In this document: piece by piece, positions 22,163-29,787 of the stretch
Numbering within the stretch: position 1 is the stretch's first letter
How the letters are laid out: every line of letters begins with the position of its first letter
DNA from: Minisyncoccota bacterium
Lineage (GTDB): Bacteria; Patescibacteriota; Minisyncoccia; Phycocordibacterales; UBA9973
Reading direction: 5' to 3'
Assembly: GCA_030157745.1 (NCBI GenBank)
Contig: JAOAUE010000027.1
Location: forward strand, 1,314-47,665
Length of the DNA: 46,352 bases
Made by a program: the position numbers and the translations under genes
Notes under the pieces: generated by a model
Databases searched by the model: none
The model's input: the letters and a program-made list of their open reading frames with translations, nothing else
What the model was told of the DNA's origin: nothing

Positions 22163-22717
22163 ATGAAAAAAGTTTTTATAATTCATGGTTTTGAGGGAAT
22201 GCCAAACGGAGCGTGGCGAGGGTGGCTCATGCAAGAACTTGAGAAACAAGATATATACGCATGTGCGCTTCCAATGCCGACACCAGAAGCTCCTATCAAA
22301 CAAGAATGGGTGGACGAGATTTCTAGAGCTATAGAAATGAATCCAACTGACGACATATACCTCGTTGGGCATAGCCTTGGTTCAACAGCTATTTTAAGAT
22401 ACTTAGAAACTAGTGATCAAAAAATCACTGGAATAGTTTTGGTTTCTGGACCAATTATTAAAACAATGAATAGAAAGATTGATAACTTCCTAGAAACACC
22501 ATTTGATTTTGAAACCATAAAGACAAAAGCAGAAAAGTTTGTAGTGATTCATGGAGACAATGACCCCTATGTGCCTGCAGTAGATCATGGAGACATTTGC
22601 TCTAAAGCTCTAGACGCGCAATATATTGTCATCAAAAATGGCGAACACCTAAACGGTTCTGCTGGCTACCACGTACTTCCTGAATGTTTAGAAGTGTTAA
22701 ATAGTATAATGAAATAA
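22163..22717 (+). CDS. RBBP9/YdeN-type alpha/beta hydrolase
   Basis: A 184-residue serine hydrolase. It starts with the family's FIIHGFEGMPNGAW loop; the nucleophile is Ser71 in GHSLGS, the acid is in the HGDNDPYVP stretch (about Asp134), and the base is His162 in NGEHLNG. Length and order fit RBBP9/YdeN proteins, small esterases of unknown physiological substrate. It starts 1 base after the Nudix stop, so it is translated from the same message. Confidence 0.88.
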   Translation: MKKVFIIHGFEGMPNGAWRGWLMQELEKQDIYACALPMPTPEAPIKQEWVDEISRAIEMNPTDDIYLVGHSLGSTAILRYLETSDQKITGIVLVSGPIIKTMNRKIDNFLETPFDFETIKTKAEKFVVIHGDNDPYVPAVDHGDICSKALDAQYIVIKNGEHLNGSAGYHVLPECLEVLNSIMK

Positions 22718-22718
22718 T

Positions 22719-22814
22719 ATGAAAACAATACTTGTAGACGCAGTAAATACAAAAGCTAACAAAGACACTCGCGACCTTGTTGCTTTAAAAGACTTTTTGG
22801 ATAAGAATTTATAA
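22719..22814 (+). pseudogene. Probable internally deleted HAD-like gene, 31 codons
   Basis: The frame starts MKTILVDAVNT, like the motif-I strand of HAD-type hydrolases, then runs directly into KDTRDLVALKDFLDKNL, which looks like the closing helix of such proteins in this group. The catalytic middle is missing, so it seems a gene shrunk by an in-frame deletion. It follows the hydrolase by 1 base and its 3' end carries the left copy of the 18-bp direct repeat. The HAD assignment rests on memory of the family pattern only. Confidence 0.4.
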
Positions 22815-22824
22815 TATGAACCAA
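22807..22824 (+). repeat. 18-bp direct repeat, left copy
   Basis: ATTTATAATATGAACCAA, identical to 23459-23476, 652 bases apart. It includes the ATG and first two codons after the start of the coiled-coil gene. Confidence 0.85.
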
Positions 22825-23466
22825 ATAAACGAAACATTTCCTCAGAATAACGAACAGCCAAAAACACAAGAAGAACTTGAGGTATTGTTAGAAAAAGCCA
22901 AAAAAAGACTGTCGAGTGAAGAAAAACGAGCCGGTGAGTTTTATAATATTGAACTTTATCAAGTATTTGAGGAGGCGATCAAAAATTTTAACAGTGATTC
23001 TGAGGTAATTAGAGTTTATTTAGACTCAATAGGTAAAGATTATGACCAAGCTGAAGAAAACCTAGATAAAAAAATGCTTTTTGATAGAACTTATATAAGA
23101 CCGATAAAAAAAGAAATTCAAGAAATCGAAAACTCTTTACGTGCAATAAAAAATAAAGAATATAGACTGCAACAAGAACAACTAGAGAAAGAAAGTGAAC
23201 AAAAAGAAGAAGAAGCTTTTAATAAAGAAAAACAGCAACTTGAGATAAAATTATACGAAGCTTTGAGCAAGATACATGATCAGATACCAAAAGAAGCAGA
23301 AGATATGGGGATGACTACTGAGTCAGCGATGAAGGTTTACCTCCCAAACTTAGTTGATCATGCTCATAGACTTGAATCATTAATAAATCAACTTAGTGAA
23401 GTAAAGAATTCTTATGAACTTACGCTTTTTAAAAAAGACCTCGTTTTTAGTAGAATAGATTTATAA
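22816..23466 (+). CDS. Coiled-coil protein, 216 residues, bracketed by direct repeats
   Basis: A glutamate/lysine-rich, almost wholly helical protein with long coiled-coil segments (about residues 15-60 and 95-150, e.g. LQQEQLEKESEQKEEEAFNKEKQQLE). No signal peptide, membrane helix or known domain. Codon use is more AT-rich than neighbours. Exact 18-bp repeats lie at its start and just after its stop, as if the gene had been inserted into another gene's start region. A similar but unrelated coiled-coil gene is at 42901. Confidence 0.65.
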   Translation: MNQINETFPQNNEQPKTQEELEVLLEKAKKRLSSEEKRAGEFYNIELYQVFEEAIKNFNSDSEVIRVYLDSIGKDYDQAEENLDKKMLFDRTYIRPIKKEIQEIENSLRAIKNKEYRLQQEQLEKESEQKEEEAFNKEKQQLEIKLYEALSKIHDQIPKEAEDMGMTTESAMKVYLPNLVDHAHRLESLINQLSEVKNSYELTLFKKDLVFSRIDL

Positions 23467-23476
23467 TATGAACCAA
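23459..23476 (+). repeat. 18-bp direct repeat, right copy
   Basis: ATTTATAATATGAACCAA, exact copy of 22807-22824; flanking bases differ on both sides, so the match is exactly 18 bases. Confidence 0.85.
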
Positions 23477-23542
23477 GTGATTACAAAAGGCGACCTCGGC
23501 ACCGAAGAATTCCCTGAACTTTTAGAAGAAATCATCAAATAA
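23468..23542 (+). pseudogene. 24-codon residual frame after the direct repeat
   Basis: The frame begins at the ATG inside the right repeat: MNQVITKGDLGTEEFPELLE, ending EIIK. It reads like a fragment of a longer protein. It may be a remnant of a gene interrupted or deleted when the coiled-coil gene arrived. No family is recognised. Confidence 0.35.
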
Positions 23543-23610
23543 TCCAACTGTTGTTTTTTAATATTTCAAACTCATAATTTCTAGATAGTTATCAGTGTAA
23601 AGTGTAAAAA

Positions 23611-23634
23611 ATACCCCTACTATTGTAGGGATAT
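23611..23634. terminator. Hairpin between convergent genes
   Basis: CCCTAC/GTAGGG with loop TATT, extended by AT pairs; T-rich on both sides only weakly. Confidence 0.5.
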
Positions 23635-23638
23635 TAAA

Positions 23639-23965
23639 TCATGCGGTTTCTTTGATTCTTGTTTCAAGCCAGACAATATCTTTGGCAGTTTCTAAAGAAA
23701 GCGGTTTTGACATGGTTAGGTTTTTATACTCAGGAAGATGTATACAAGCAAATATTTTTGCCGATTTTACTGCACCTTCTGGTGTTTCGCCAAAACCTGT
23801 GTAAACAACTTCTTCTTCGTTAGAAATACCTTTCCCTGTAAGAAGAGCTGCTTCGTACAGGGCCTTATCATTCTCATGTTCGCCAGTAAGATATTCTTTT
23901 TGTTGATGATTATTTAGGTAATATTTTCTTACCTTTTTTACTTCGCATTTGTAGTATGTGGCCAT
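23639..23965 (-). CDS. Hypothetical 108-residue protein
   Basis: Starts MATYYKCEVKKVRKYYLN; a soluble protein with mixed alpha/beta pattern and a GFGETPEGAVKSAKIFACIHLPEY segment that recalls a double-stranded-RNA-binding-like or DUF1508-like alpha-beta unit, but not convincingly. An extended start at 23998 adds 11 residues; the ATG at 23965 is preferred because the extra residues look non-coding. Function unknown. Confidence 0.55.
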   Translation of the reverse strand: MATYYKCEVKKVRKYYLNNHQQKEYLTGEHENDKALYEAALLTGKGISNEEEVVYTGFGETPEGAVKSAKIFACIHLPEYKNLTMSKPLSLETAKDIVWLETRIKETA

Positions 23966-24054
23966 ATAAAAGTATTTTCTAAATACTACCACCAACAAAA
24001 TTTATAAGCAATTTTTGATAAAAAAGCCTTTAAATGCTAGAGTGTTTGTACTTT

Positions 24055-25566
24055 ATGTTAAAAACTATTTCACTAAAAAACATCTCTCAAAGCTTCATGG
24101 AGCGAACAATCCTTGATGGAGCATCACTCAAGGTATCAGAAGGGCAACGGCTTTGTATCGTTGGCGAAAACGGCGCTGGCAAATCTACGCTTCTCAAAAT
24201 CATCGCTGGAGTACTAGAGCCGACAAAAGGCTCTCTGGAGAAAAACGGACACATCAGAGCGCACTATGTCCCACAAGAATACAGCAAAGAAAATCTAGGA
24301 AAGACTATCGGAGGGTATATCGATACCAATGCAGGCATATCACTTACTCCCAAGGTCTATCGCTTTGGCAAAATACTCGGATTTAATCTTGAGAAAAACG
24401 TAGACAAATACTGCCATGAGCTCTCCGGTGGACAACAAAAGATCCTAGCCATTAGTTGCGGACTTGCTGTTGCGCCTGACTTTTTACTTCTCGACGAACC
24501 AGAAAACCACCTCGACATCGTGAGTCGTAAAGAACTTGTAAGTCTTTTGCAAGAATATCGAGGAGGAGTACTCTTTGTATCTCACGATAGAACAATGATC
24601 GATAGTATTGCTGATAAAGTCGTCGAGGTTTTGGGTGGTAAAACTCACATTTCAGAAGGAGGGTATCAAGACTACATAGATACTAAACTCTCTCGTATAG
24701 AAGGCATGCAAAGAGAATACGAAAAAGAAGAGCGAAGGATAAGACAACTCCAAGCGGGTATCGGTATTCTAGAAGCGAAAGCATTTCGTGGTAAAGAGGT
24801 TTCGGCATATCAAAAAGCCAAGAAAGAGCTTGAAGAGCTCAAAGCAGATCACAAAGAAAAAGGTAGACCAGAAGACAAAAAAACAAAAGTAGTTCTACAA
24901 CAATCGGGCTCAAATATTCATGGGGGCAAATTGCTATGTCGAATAGATAATATATCTTTTGGCTATCCAAATACCAAGGGTGATATCATAAAAAACATCA
25001 GCTTAGATATTCGCAAAGGCAGTCACATAGTGCTCCTTGGACGAAATGGCTCTGGTAAGAGTACATTTCTAAAATGCTTGATGGGCAACCTATCACCAAA
25101 AGAGGGGAGTGTCTCGTGGGCAGAAGGTTTGAAGACTGCATACTTTGATCAGCATGCAGAATTTGATCCTCAGAAAAATGCATTTCAAATAGTTTGTGAT
25201 GAGCTACATGTGCCAGATCAAAAGGCCAGAGCTATCTTGGGTATGATGAAATTTTCCAAAGAAAAAATGGAAATAGTGACAAAGGATCTCTCGGGTGGAG
25301 AGCGTATGCGAATACGTTTTGCTCTAGTCTTTGGAGCTAATCCTGACTTTATCATCTTTGATGAGCCAACAAATCACCTCGATGAAGTCACTTGGGAAAT
25401 ACTCCTAGATGCCTGCAACAAGACGACGAGTACCATCCTCCTCGTGACACACGACCATGAATTTATAGCTGAGCTACAAAACAAAACATTCTGGCTTTTG
25501 AAAGGGCAACAGGTCAAAGAACGCGCTGCAGACCTAGAAGACTTGATAGAAGAGCTACGAAACTAA
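24055..25566 (+). CDS. ABC-F family ATPase
   Basis: A 503-residue protein with two ABC ATPase domains in tandem and no membrane helices, so a ribosome-associated ABC-F protein and not a transporter. Domain 1: Walker A GENGAGKST (about residue 36), signature LSGGQQ, Walker B FLLLDEPENHLD. Domain 2: Walker A GRNGSGKST (about residue 335), signature LSGGERMR, Walker B FIIFDEPTNHLD. Between them is the charged helical linker. Note ENHLD in the first domain where TNHLD is usual. The ATG at 24055 is preferred to 24034. Role: ribosome rescue or antibiotic protection. Confidence 0.93.
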   Translation: MLKTISLKNISQSFMERTILDGASLKVSEGQRLCIVGENGAGKSTLLKIIAGVLEPTKGSLEKNGHIRAHYVPQEYSKENLGKTIGGYIDTNAGISLTPKVYRFGKILGFNLEKNVDKYCHELSGGQQKILAISCGLAVAPDFLLLDEPENHLDIVSRKELVSLLQEYRGGVLFVSHDRTMIDSIADKVVEVLGGKTHISEGGYQDYIDTKLSRIEGMQREYEKEERRIRQLQAGIGILEAKAFRGKEVSAYQKAKKELEELKADHKEKGRPEDKKTKVVLQQSGSNIHGGKLLCRIDNISFGYPNTKGDIIKNISLDIRKGSHIVLLGRNGSGKSTFLKCLMGNLSPKEGSVSWAEGLKTAYFDQHAEFDPQKNAFQIVCDELHVPDQKARAILGMMKFSKEKMEIVTKDLSGGERMRIRFALVFGANPDFIIFDEPTNHLDEVTWEILLDACNKTTSTILLVTHDHEFIAELQNKTFWLLKGQQVKERAADLEDLIEELRN

Positions 25567-25605
25567 AGGTTTTTTGCTTTGTTTTAGTTATCCACAACTT
25601 TTTTC

Positions 25606-25634
25606 TTGCATGTGAACGATTGTTCACATATAAT
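25606..25634 (+). promoter_or_regulatory. SOS promoter with LexA-type operator in the spacer
   Basis: TTGCAT (25606-25611), 17-base spacer, TATAAT (25629-25634). The spacer is an almost exact fit for the palindrome TGTGAACGATTGTTCACA (25611-25628), which contains GAAC-N4-GTTC, the core of Gram-positive-type LexA boxes. A repressor bound here would block polymerase directly. The operon it drives ends in lexA, so autoregulation is likely. Confidence 0.85.
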
Positions 25635-25672
25635 AAAATCATACAAGAATTAGTTATTATAGAGGGAAAAAT

Positions 25673-25864
25673 ATGACAACAACACAATATCAAAAAAGTT
25701 TACAAAGAGAACTAGCAACACTGAACCGCCGTATCGACATGATGATTATCAAGGGGCAGTCTTATGTATCAGAATCACGCAAGCACAAGATGCTCCTAAG
25801 ACAATTGCGCGCTATACAAGGACAAAGCTTCTTTAGTAGATTAACAACTTCACTGAGCTTTTAA
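25673..25864 (+). CDS. SOS-operon small protein 1, 63 residues
   Basis: A basic helical protein (MTTTQYQKSLQRELATLNRR at the start, ending in SFFSRLTTSLSF). It has one of the few clear Shine-Dalgarno sites in the window: AGAGGG ending 6 bases before the ATG. No known domain. As the first gene under the LexA-type operator it should be induced by DNA damage; candidates are a division inhibitor or a repair accessory factor, but the sequence does not decide. Confidence 0.65.
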   Translation: MTTTQYQKSLQRELATLNRRIDMMIIKGQSYVSESRKHKMLLRQLRAIQGQSFFSRLTTSLSF

Positions 25865-25865
25865 C

Positions 25866-26054
25866 ATGTCTACAAGTCCACAATTTCGCCAAGCCATCAT
25901 AAAAAACTTGGAAAAGCTAAATTCCCTTAACTTCTCTATAACTCCACATGCTACACTAAATATGCATTTAGAAGATTATTCCAAGCATAGCTACCTCAGA
26001 AAACAAAAAAGTAGAGGTCTACTACGAACAATCTTTTTGCAAAAAGCTTTCTAA
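25866..26054 (+). CDS. SOS-operon small protein 2, 62 residues
   Basis: Starts 1 base after the previous stop. A basic protein (SRGLLRTIFLQKAF at the end), soluble, probably helical, with no recognised family. Both small proteins end in a hydrophobic-basic tail (SFFSRLTTSLSF, LLRTIFLQKAF), which hints at a shared ending or distant relation. Cotranscribed with lexA. Function unknown. Confidence 0.6.
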   Translation: MSTSPQFRQAIIKNLEKLNSLNFSITPHATLNMHLEDYSKHSYLRKQKSRGLLRTIFLQKAF

Positions 26055-26056
26055 AA

Positions 26057-26620
26057 ATGACTGGCCCCATAGAACAACTAAAGAACTTCTACAATCGCGA
26101 AAAGCGTATGCCTAGTTATAGCGAGATGATGTCTCTCTTTGGCTTCAAATCCAAAAATGCTGTTTATCGTTTGGTCCAAAAAATGCTAAGTGCTGGAGCA
26201 GTAGAACAAGACCACTTGGGTAGACTTTTGCCGACTTCTATATTTAGTGAGATCCCTATGGGTGGTCTTGTAAAAGCCGGACTTCCATCAACAGTGGACC
26301 CCCAGACTGAAAGCATAAATCTAAACGACCTCCTTATAAGCAAGAAAAACGAAACATATCTACTCGAAGTAGATGGGGATTCTATGATAGAAGCTCATAT
26401 CGAACCAGGAGATATGGTAGTAGTAGAGCGTACCCAAAATGCTAGAGAAGGAGACATAGTCATCGCTATGGTAGATAGAGAGTACACTATGAAATACTTC
26501 CGCAAAGAAAAATCAGGTAAAATATATCTAGAACCAGCTAACAAAAACTACAAAAACATTTATCCTACAGAATCTCTAGAAATAGTGGGTGTAGTAAAGG
26601 GTGTGGTTAGAAAATACTAA
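26057..26620 (+). CDS. lexA: LexA-type repressor / self-cleaving S24 peptidase
   Basis: A 187-residue protein. The N-terminal winged helix (MPSYSEMMSLFGFKSKNAVYRLVQKMLSAGAVE, about residues 18-50) matches the LexA DNA-binding domain pattern. The C-terminal peptidase has the cleavage pair Ala74-Gly75 (VKAGLPS), the nucleophile Ser109 in GDSM and the general base Lys146 in TMKYF. All elements for RecA-stimulated self-cleavage are present. Together with the GAAC-N4-GTTC operator upstream this is a complete small SOS regulatory loop. Confidence 0.92.
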   Translation: MTGPIEQLKNFYNREKRMPSYSEMMSLFGFKSKNAVYRLVQKMLSAGAVEQDHLGRLLPTSIFSEIPMGGLVKAGLPSTVDPQTESINLNDLLISKKNETYLLEVDGDSMIEAHIEPGDMVVVERTQNAREGDIVIAMVDREYTMKYFRKEKSGKIYLEPANKNYKNIYPTESLEIVGVVKGVVRKY

Positions 26621-26624
26621 AATA

Positions 26625-26644
26625 AAAAGCCCGTGAGGGCTTTT
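26625..26644. terminator. Terminator after lexA
   Basis: AAAAGCCC/GGGCTTTT with loop GTGA; bidirectional, also serving the convergent gene at 26646. Confidence 0.8.
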
Positions 26645-26645
26645 G

Positions 26646-26894
26646 TTACTTATGTTCCAAAAAATACTTTTTCTGCTTTTCTGTCGGTTTGCCTTTGTAA
26701 AACAAACCATCCGGAGATGAGCCAAACGGCACTCTCTCAATAGTAAGATACGCAGTATCCTGACCAATAATAGCTACAGGAGTCTTAGAGGGGCTTTCAG
26801 GTGGTATAACAACAACTTTTGGCGTAGGGTTTTTGATAACAATAATTGTAGCTATCAAGCAGATTAAAATGCTGTATAACGGCAGATTTTTCAT
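26646..26894 (-). CDS. Small membrane-anchored protein, 82 residues
   Basis: One N-terminal helix (about residues 5-21, MKNLPLYSILICLIATIIVI) followed by a proline-rich stretch (NPTPKVVVIPPESPSKTP) and a short globular part ending YFLEHK. Topology: anchored, with the C-terminus outside. No known domain. The next gene upstream on the same strand is an L,D-transpeptidase whose N-terminus is built the same way, so an envelope role is plausible. Confidence 0.6.
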   Translation of the reverse strand: MKNLPLYSILICLIATIIVIKNPTPKVVVIPPESPSKTPVAIIGQDTAYLTIERVPFGSSPDGLFYKGKPTEKQKKYFLEHK

Positions 26895-26953
26895 GTTTTT
26901 TTATTAAAGAATAACACTTTTAAAACCTTGGTCAATAGAAATACCAAATACTC

Positions 26954-27850
26954 TTATTGTGCTGTGTTCAAGCCAAGCTCTTGTATATATGGGGCAAGAA
27001 CATCGCTTATATGTCTTTGGTTCAAAGTCATTTGATATGGGTTTTCTGCGAGCTTTTTCCATGGCGCAAGCTCTCCAAATGGATACTGCCCAAAGACTAT
27101 AACCGGAGTGCCCTTTTGTATTATTTCATTTCCGTCACCCGACAATGTCCATTGATCTGCCCAATCATAAAACCACATTGCGTCTTTTGCAGAAAATCGT
27201 ATACATGAGTGACTAGCAGGATAGCCAGGAAGCTCATATTCGTGGATACCTATACCGCCAAGATTATCGATATTGAAGTTCCATTTGAGTATCCATTCAT
27301 CATTTGATGTGCTGATGACCTCTTTGCCTTTCCAGTTGGTATGAAAAAGGCCGTTTGGAGTTGGGGTAGACTTTTTGCCAGTGCTGATACCACCAAAGCG
27401 CACCAAAGTGCCATACTCATAAGCTCCAAATTCTTGAGAACCTTGCGCAACAAATAAAATCTTTGGAATATCTATAAGCTCTGGAATACTCCTAGGAAAA
27501 GAAGACAAAGCAAAAAGGTCGTCATATCGAGTTGGATAAACTATCACCATACCTTTTTGAAAATGCTTTTCATCTATCCTGTTGAGTGAAAGCACAGCCT
27601 CAATATTTTCAAAACCCACCACTTCAGTTACCTCCTTGCCTGGCTGATCGGAAGAGGTCACTATTTTTAAGTAAGTAAGTGGTAAGATTTCTGGCTCTTG
27701 TGGTTTCGGTACCTCTGGTGTTGGGACAACCTCTCTAGGAGACTTTGGTGAAAAATCAAAGCTTTTCTGAGAAAAGACATAGCCAGCAACGCCTAAAGCC
27801 ACCAAAATAGCCGGGACAAGTATCGAGAGAAGATTATTTTTACGGGTCAT
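26954..27850 (-). CDS. L,D-transpeptidase (YkuD domain), membrane-anchored
   Basis: A 298-residue peptidoglycan cross-linking enzyme. An N-terminal helix (about residues 8-26) and a proline-rich stalk precede the YkuD domain (from about residue 130). The active-site motif reads GIHEYELPGYPASHSCIR: His203, His214 and the catalytic Cys216 with Arg218. Here Ser-Cys replaces the more frequent Gly-Cys. Located outside the membrane, it forms 3-3 cross-links or attaches proteins. Its start is 48 bases from the divergent phosphatase gene. Confidence 0.88.
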   Translation of the reverse strand: MTRKNNLLSILVPAILVALGVAGYVFSQKSFDFSPKSPREVVPTPEVPKPQEPEILPLTYLKIVTSSDQPGKEVTEVVGFENIEAVLSLNRIDEKHFQKGMVIVYPTRYDDLFALSSFPRSIPELIDIPKILFVAQGSQEFGAYEYGTLVRFGGISTGKKSTPTPNGLFHTNWKGKEVISTSNDEWILKWNFNIDNLGGIGIHEYELPGYPASHSCIRFSAKDAMWFYDWADQWTLSGDGNEIIQKGTPVIVFGQYPFGELAPWKKLAENPYQMTLNQRHISDVLAPYIQELGLNTAQ

Positions 27851-27897
27851 GATTGGTAGTATTGTATAGCAAATTAGTAAGGTATAATAGTACCTAT

Positions 27898-28650
27898 ATG
27901 AAATTGATCACATTAAACACTTGGGCCGGTAGACTAAAAGAGCCTTTTGAAAAGTTTTTGAAAGAAAAAATGTCTGATACTGATATTTTTTGTTTTCAAG
28001 AGATTTTCAATGACCTTGATGAGGAACTAGAAACAAATATTGATGAGCGTGGGCGCAACAAACATATCTTGAAAGAAATTACTGAAATCCTTATAGATTA
28101 CAACGCTTATTTTTGTCCTGTTATAGAAAATGTTTATGGTATCGCTATTTTCCTAAAAAAAGGATTTGAGGTTATAGCTAGTGGAGAGGTTATGCTTTAT
28201 GAGAATCCTGCGTTTACTTCTACAAGAGATGGGGTAGACCATACACGAAAAATGCAATGGATCCATATAAAACATGGACGCAAAGATGTCATGATCATGA
28301 ATGTTCATGGACACTGGAGCCCAGAAGGAAGGAGAGATAATGAAAATAGGATAGAGCAATCAAAAGCGATTAAATCATTCATTGAAACAACAGGGAATAC
28401 ACCCAAAATAATGGTTGGTGATTTCAACTTACTTCCTGAAACAGAAAGTATCAAAATGCTTGAAGAACACTTTATCAACCTTATAACTAAATACAACATA
28501 TCAACAACTTGGACTGAGCTGGCGAAAGAAAACGATAAACACGCAGACTACGCCTTTGTTTCTGACGAAATCTTGGTAGAAGGCTTCGAGGCTTTGCCAG
28601 ACGTAGTCTCAGATCACGTGCCTCTAGCTCTACAATTTGACGTATTTTAG
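27898..28650 (+). CDS. Endonuclease/exonuclease/phosphatase family protein
   Basis: A 250-residue EEP-fold enzyme. Landmarks in order: ITLNTWAGR (metal-binding Asn), FCFQEIF (catalytic Glu), HGHWSPEGRRDNENR, VGDFNLLPE (Asp and Asn), and the C-terminal SDHVPLALQF (Asp-His). All catalytic positions are kept. It is related to ExoIII/DNase I and sphingomyelinase-like phosphatases, and the substrate cannot be told. A TATAAT at 27883-27888 ends 9 bases before the ATG at 27898; an earlier in-frame start at 27853 would precede this promoter. Confidence 0.88.
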   Translation: MKLITLNTWAGRLKEPFEKFLKEKMSDTDIFCFQEIFNDLDEELETNIDERGRNKHILKEITEILIDYNAYFCPVIENVYGIAIFLKKGFEVIASGEVMLYENPAFTSTRDGVDHTRKMQWIHIKHGRKDVMIMNVHGHWSPEGRRDNENRIEQSKAIKSFIETTGNTPKIMVGDFNLLPETESIKMLEEHFINLITKYNISTTWTELAKENDKHADYAFVSDEILVEGFEALPDVVSDHVPLALQFDVF

Positions 28651-28682
28651 TATATGTTGCCTAGTAAAAGATAGCGGAAGAA

Positions 28683-28699
28683 ACTCCAAATTTTGGAGT
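28683..28699 (+). promoter_or_regulatory. Perfect palindrome upstream of a secreted-protein gene
   Basis: ACTCCAAA-T-TTTGGAGT lies directly against a TAGTAT -10-like box (28699-28704), in the place of the spacer and -35. No T-tract follows, so an operator or activator site is more likely than a terminator. Confidence 0.5.
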
Positions 28700-28712
28700 A
28701 GTATGTGACTAT

Positions 28713-29114
28713 ATGGAAAATATAACTAACAAAACACTTCTCACAGCCATGATAATCCTTGGTGTCGTTATAGCGCTTATGATCGTACCTCTATATCCCA
28801 AGAGCTATGTGGGTACACGTAGTCTAGGAGCAAACGCTTTTGATAGTTTTGGCACGAACCAAAACAATGCAAATCTTGGTATATACATGAATACTAACTA
28901 TGGTGTTTCCGATTTTAGAACAAGTAATACTCGCACCATAACAGAAACAAACTCTGTACCAACCACAAACAAGACTTATTACTACACCACATATGAAAAC
29001 ACTCCAAACCTACCAGATGAAACTGGGTACGGATACTACGGCGAAGGTTATGTGCCAGCCGGATGTGAAAGCGGTGTTGACTACAGTCTAACTACAGGCG
29101 AGCCTTGCGGATAA
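28713..29114 (+). CDS. Secreted/anchored protein with GC..G..YS.TTG..C tail, 133 residues
   Basis: One N-terminal membrane helix (about residues 8-28), then a Ser/Thr/Asn/Tyr-rich outside part (TITETNSVPTTNKTYYYTTYEN) and a C-terminal PAGCESGVDYSLTTGEPCG motif with two cysteines, probably disulfide-bonded. I know this tail from surface and pilin-like proteins of Patescibacteria, where it recurs in many unrelated proteins. Probable surface exposure. The upstream palindrome suggests regulated expression. The ATG at 28713 is 8 bases after a TAGTAT box. Confidence 0.65.
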   Translation: MENITNKTLLTAMIILGVVIALMIVPLYPKSYVGTRSLGANAFDSFGTNQNNANLGIYMNTNYGVSDFRTSNTRTITETNSVPTTNKTYYYTTYENTPNLPDETGYGYYGEGYVPAGCESGVDYSLTTGEPCG

Positions 29115-29122
29115 ACTAAAGT

Positions 29123-29150
29123 TTGACAAAACGTATTAAGGATGTAGTAT
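29123..29150 (+). promoter_or_regulatory. Promoter of the 97-residue gene
   Basis: TTGACA (29123-29128), 16-base spacer, TAGTAT (29145-29150). The ATG is at 29178. Confidence 0.65.
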
Positions 29151-29177
29151 TGTCTCAAACAAAAAAACACCTTTAAT

Positions 29178-29471
29178 ATGAATAGCATAATCTTTGACAT
29201 CGTTAACGAAAACGGAAATTCTTTCTACCTTGTTTCAGCAAAAGAAAATCTGAACTTAAACCTAACAGTTTTTGAAAACCCAAAAATAACAAGAGAGGAA
29301 GAGGTTCAAACAGAAGAACTTCCTGGGTCTTTCAGAGGAGAGGTTAGAAAAATATTTGATAATCAACTCAATACTATTTCCCATGGTTTCTATGGGGAAA
29401 CTCTTTCAGAACAAAGGATTGAGCTTTTTTTCCAAATTTTGGAAAGACTCAAAAAAACTGAAGCTGTCTGA
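29178..29471 (+). CDS. Hypothetical 97-residue protein
   Basis: A soluble acidic protein: strand-rich first half (SIIFDIVNENGNSFYLVSAKENL) and helical second half (IELFFQILERLKKTEAV). No family recognised. It has its own promoter and is followed by a terminator, so it is a single-gene unit. Confidence 0.6.
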   Translation: MNSIIFDIVNENGNSFYLVSAKENLNLNLTVFENPKITREEEVQTEELPGSFRGEVRKIFDNQLNTISHGFYGETLSEQRIELFFQILERLKKTEAV

Positions 29472-29490
29472 TAAAAAGTTAAAAACAAAG

Positions 29491-29517
29491 CCCCGACAAT
29501 TGCCGGGGATTTTTTTA
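29491..29517 (+). terminator. Terminator after the 97-residue gene
   Basis: CCCCG/CGGGG stem extended through CAATTG across an A-C mismatch, then seven T. A second, weaker hairpin (AAAGGCC/GGCTTTT) with T5 is at about 29559-29581. Confidence 0.75.
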
Positions 29518-29787
29518 TTTTTAGGCAGGGAAGTGGTAAAAAGGAAAAAAGGACAAAGGCCTCAAAAAAGGCTTTTTGTATTTTAAAGTGGTAAATATGT
29601 CAGGGAATTAAAATAAAAAATTTCTGCTTCGAACAGGAAATAATGATGACTGTCTACCACAATCAAAAATAAGCCCGAGGGAAGTGCTCTTTATAGAATA
29701 AGGCTATTTCGCCCCATACAGTGTCGTAAAAGATATATTGTGCGACACTATATAGTTTAAAGGGTGCATCCCCTCAACTAGACAAAA
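29518..29787. other. Non-coding interval with hairpins
   Basis: Apart from the second terminator-like hairpin, I see no gene here. Notable are AGTGTCG/CGACACT (29720-29726 and 29743-29749), a CTGCTTCGAACAG palindrome at about 29624-29636, and GGGTGCATCCC near 29762. They could belong to a small RNA or be terminators of the convergent CAP-domain gene. No tRNA, tmRNA, RNase P or SRP RNA signature was found. Confidence 0.4.

Noticed and set aside
29620..29645. tRNA or tmRNA T-arm
   Set aside because: CTGCTTCGAACAG looks like a T-loop at first, but the loop register is wrong and no acceptor or anticodon arms can be formed.
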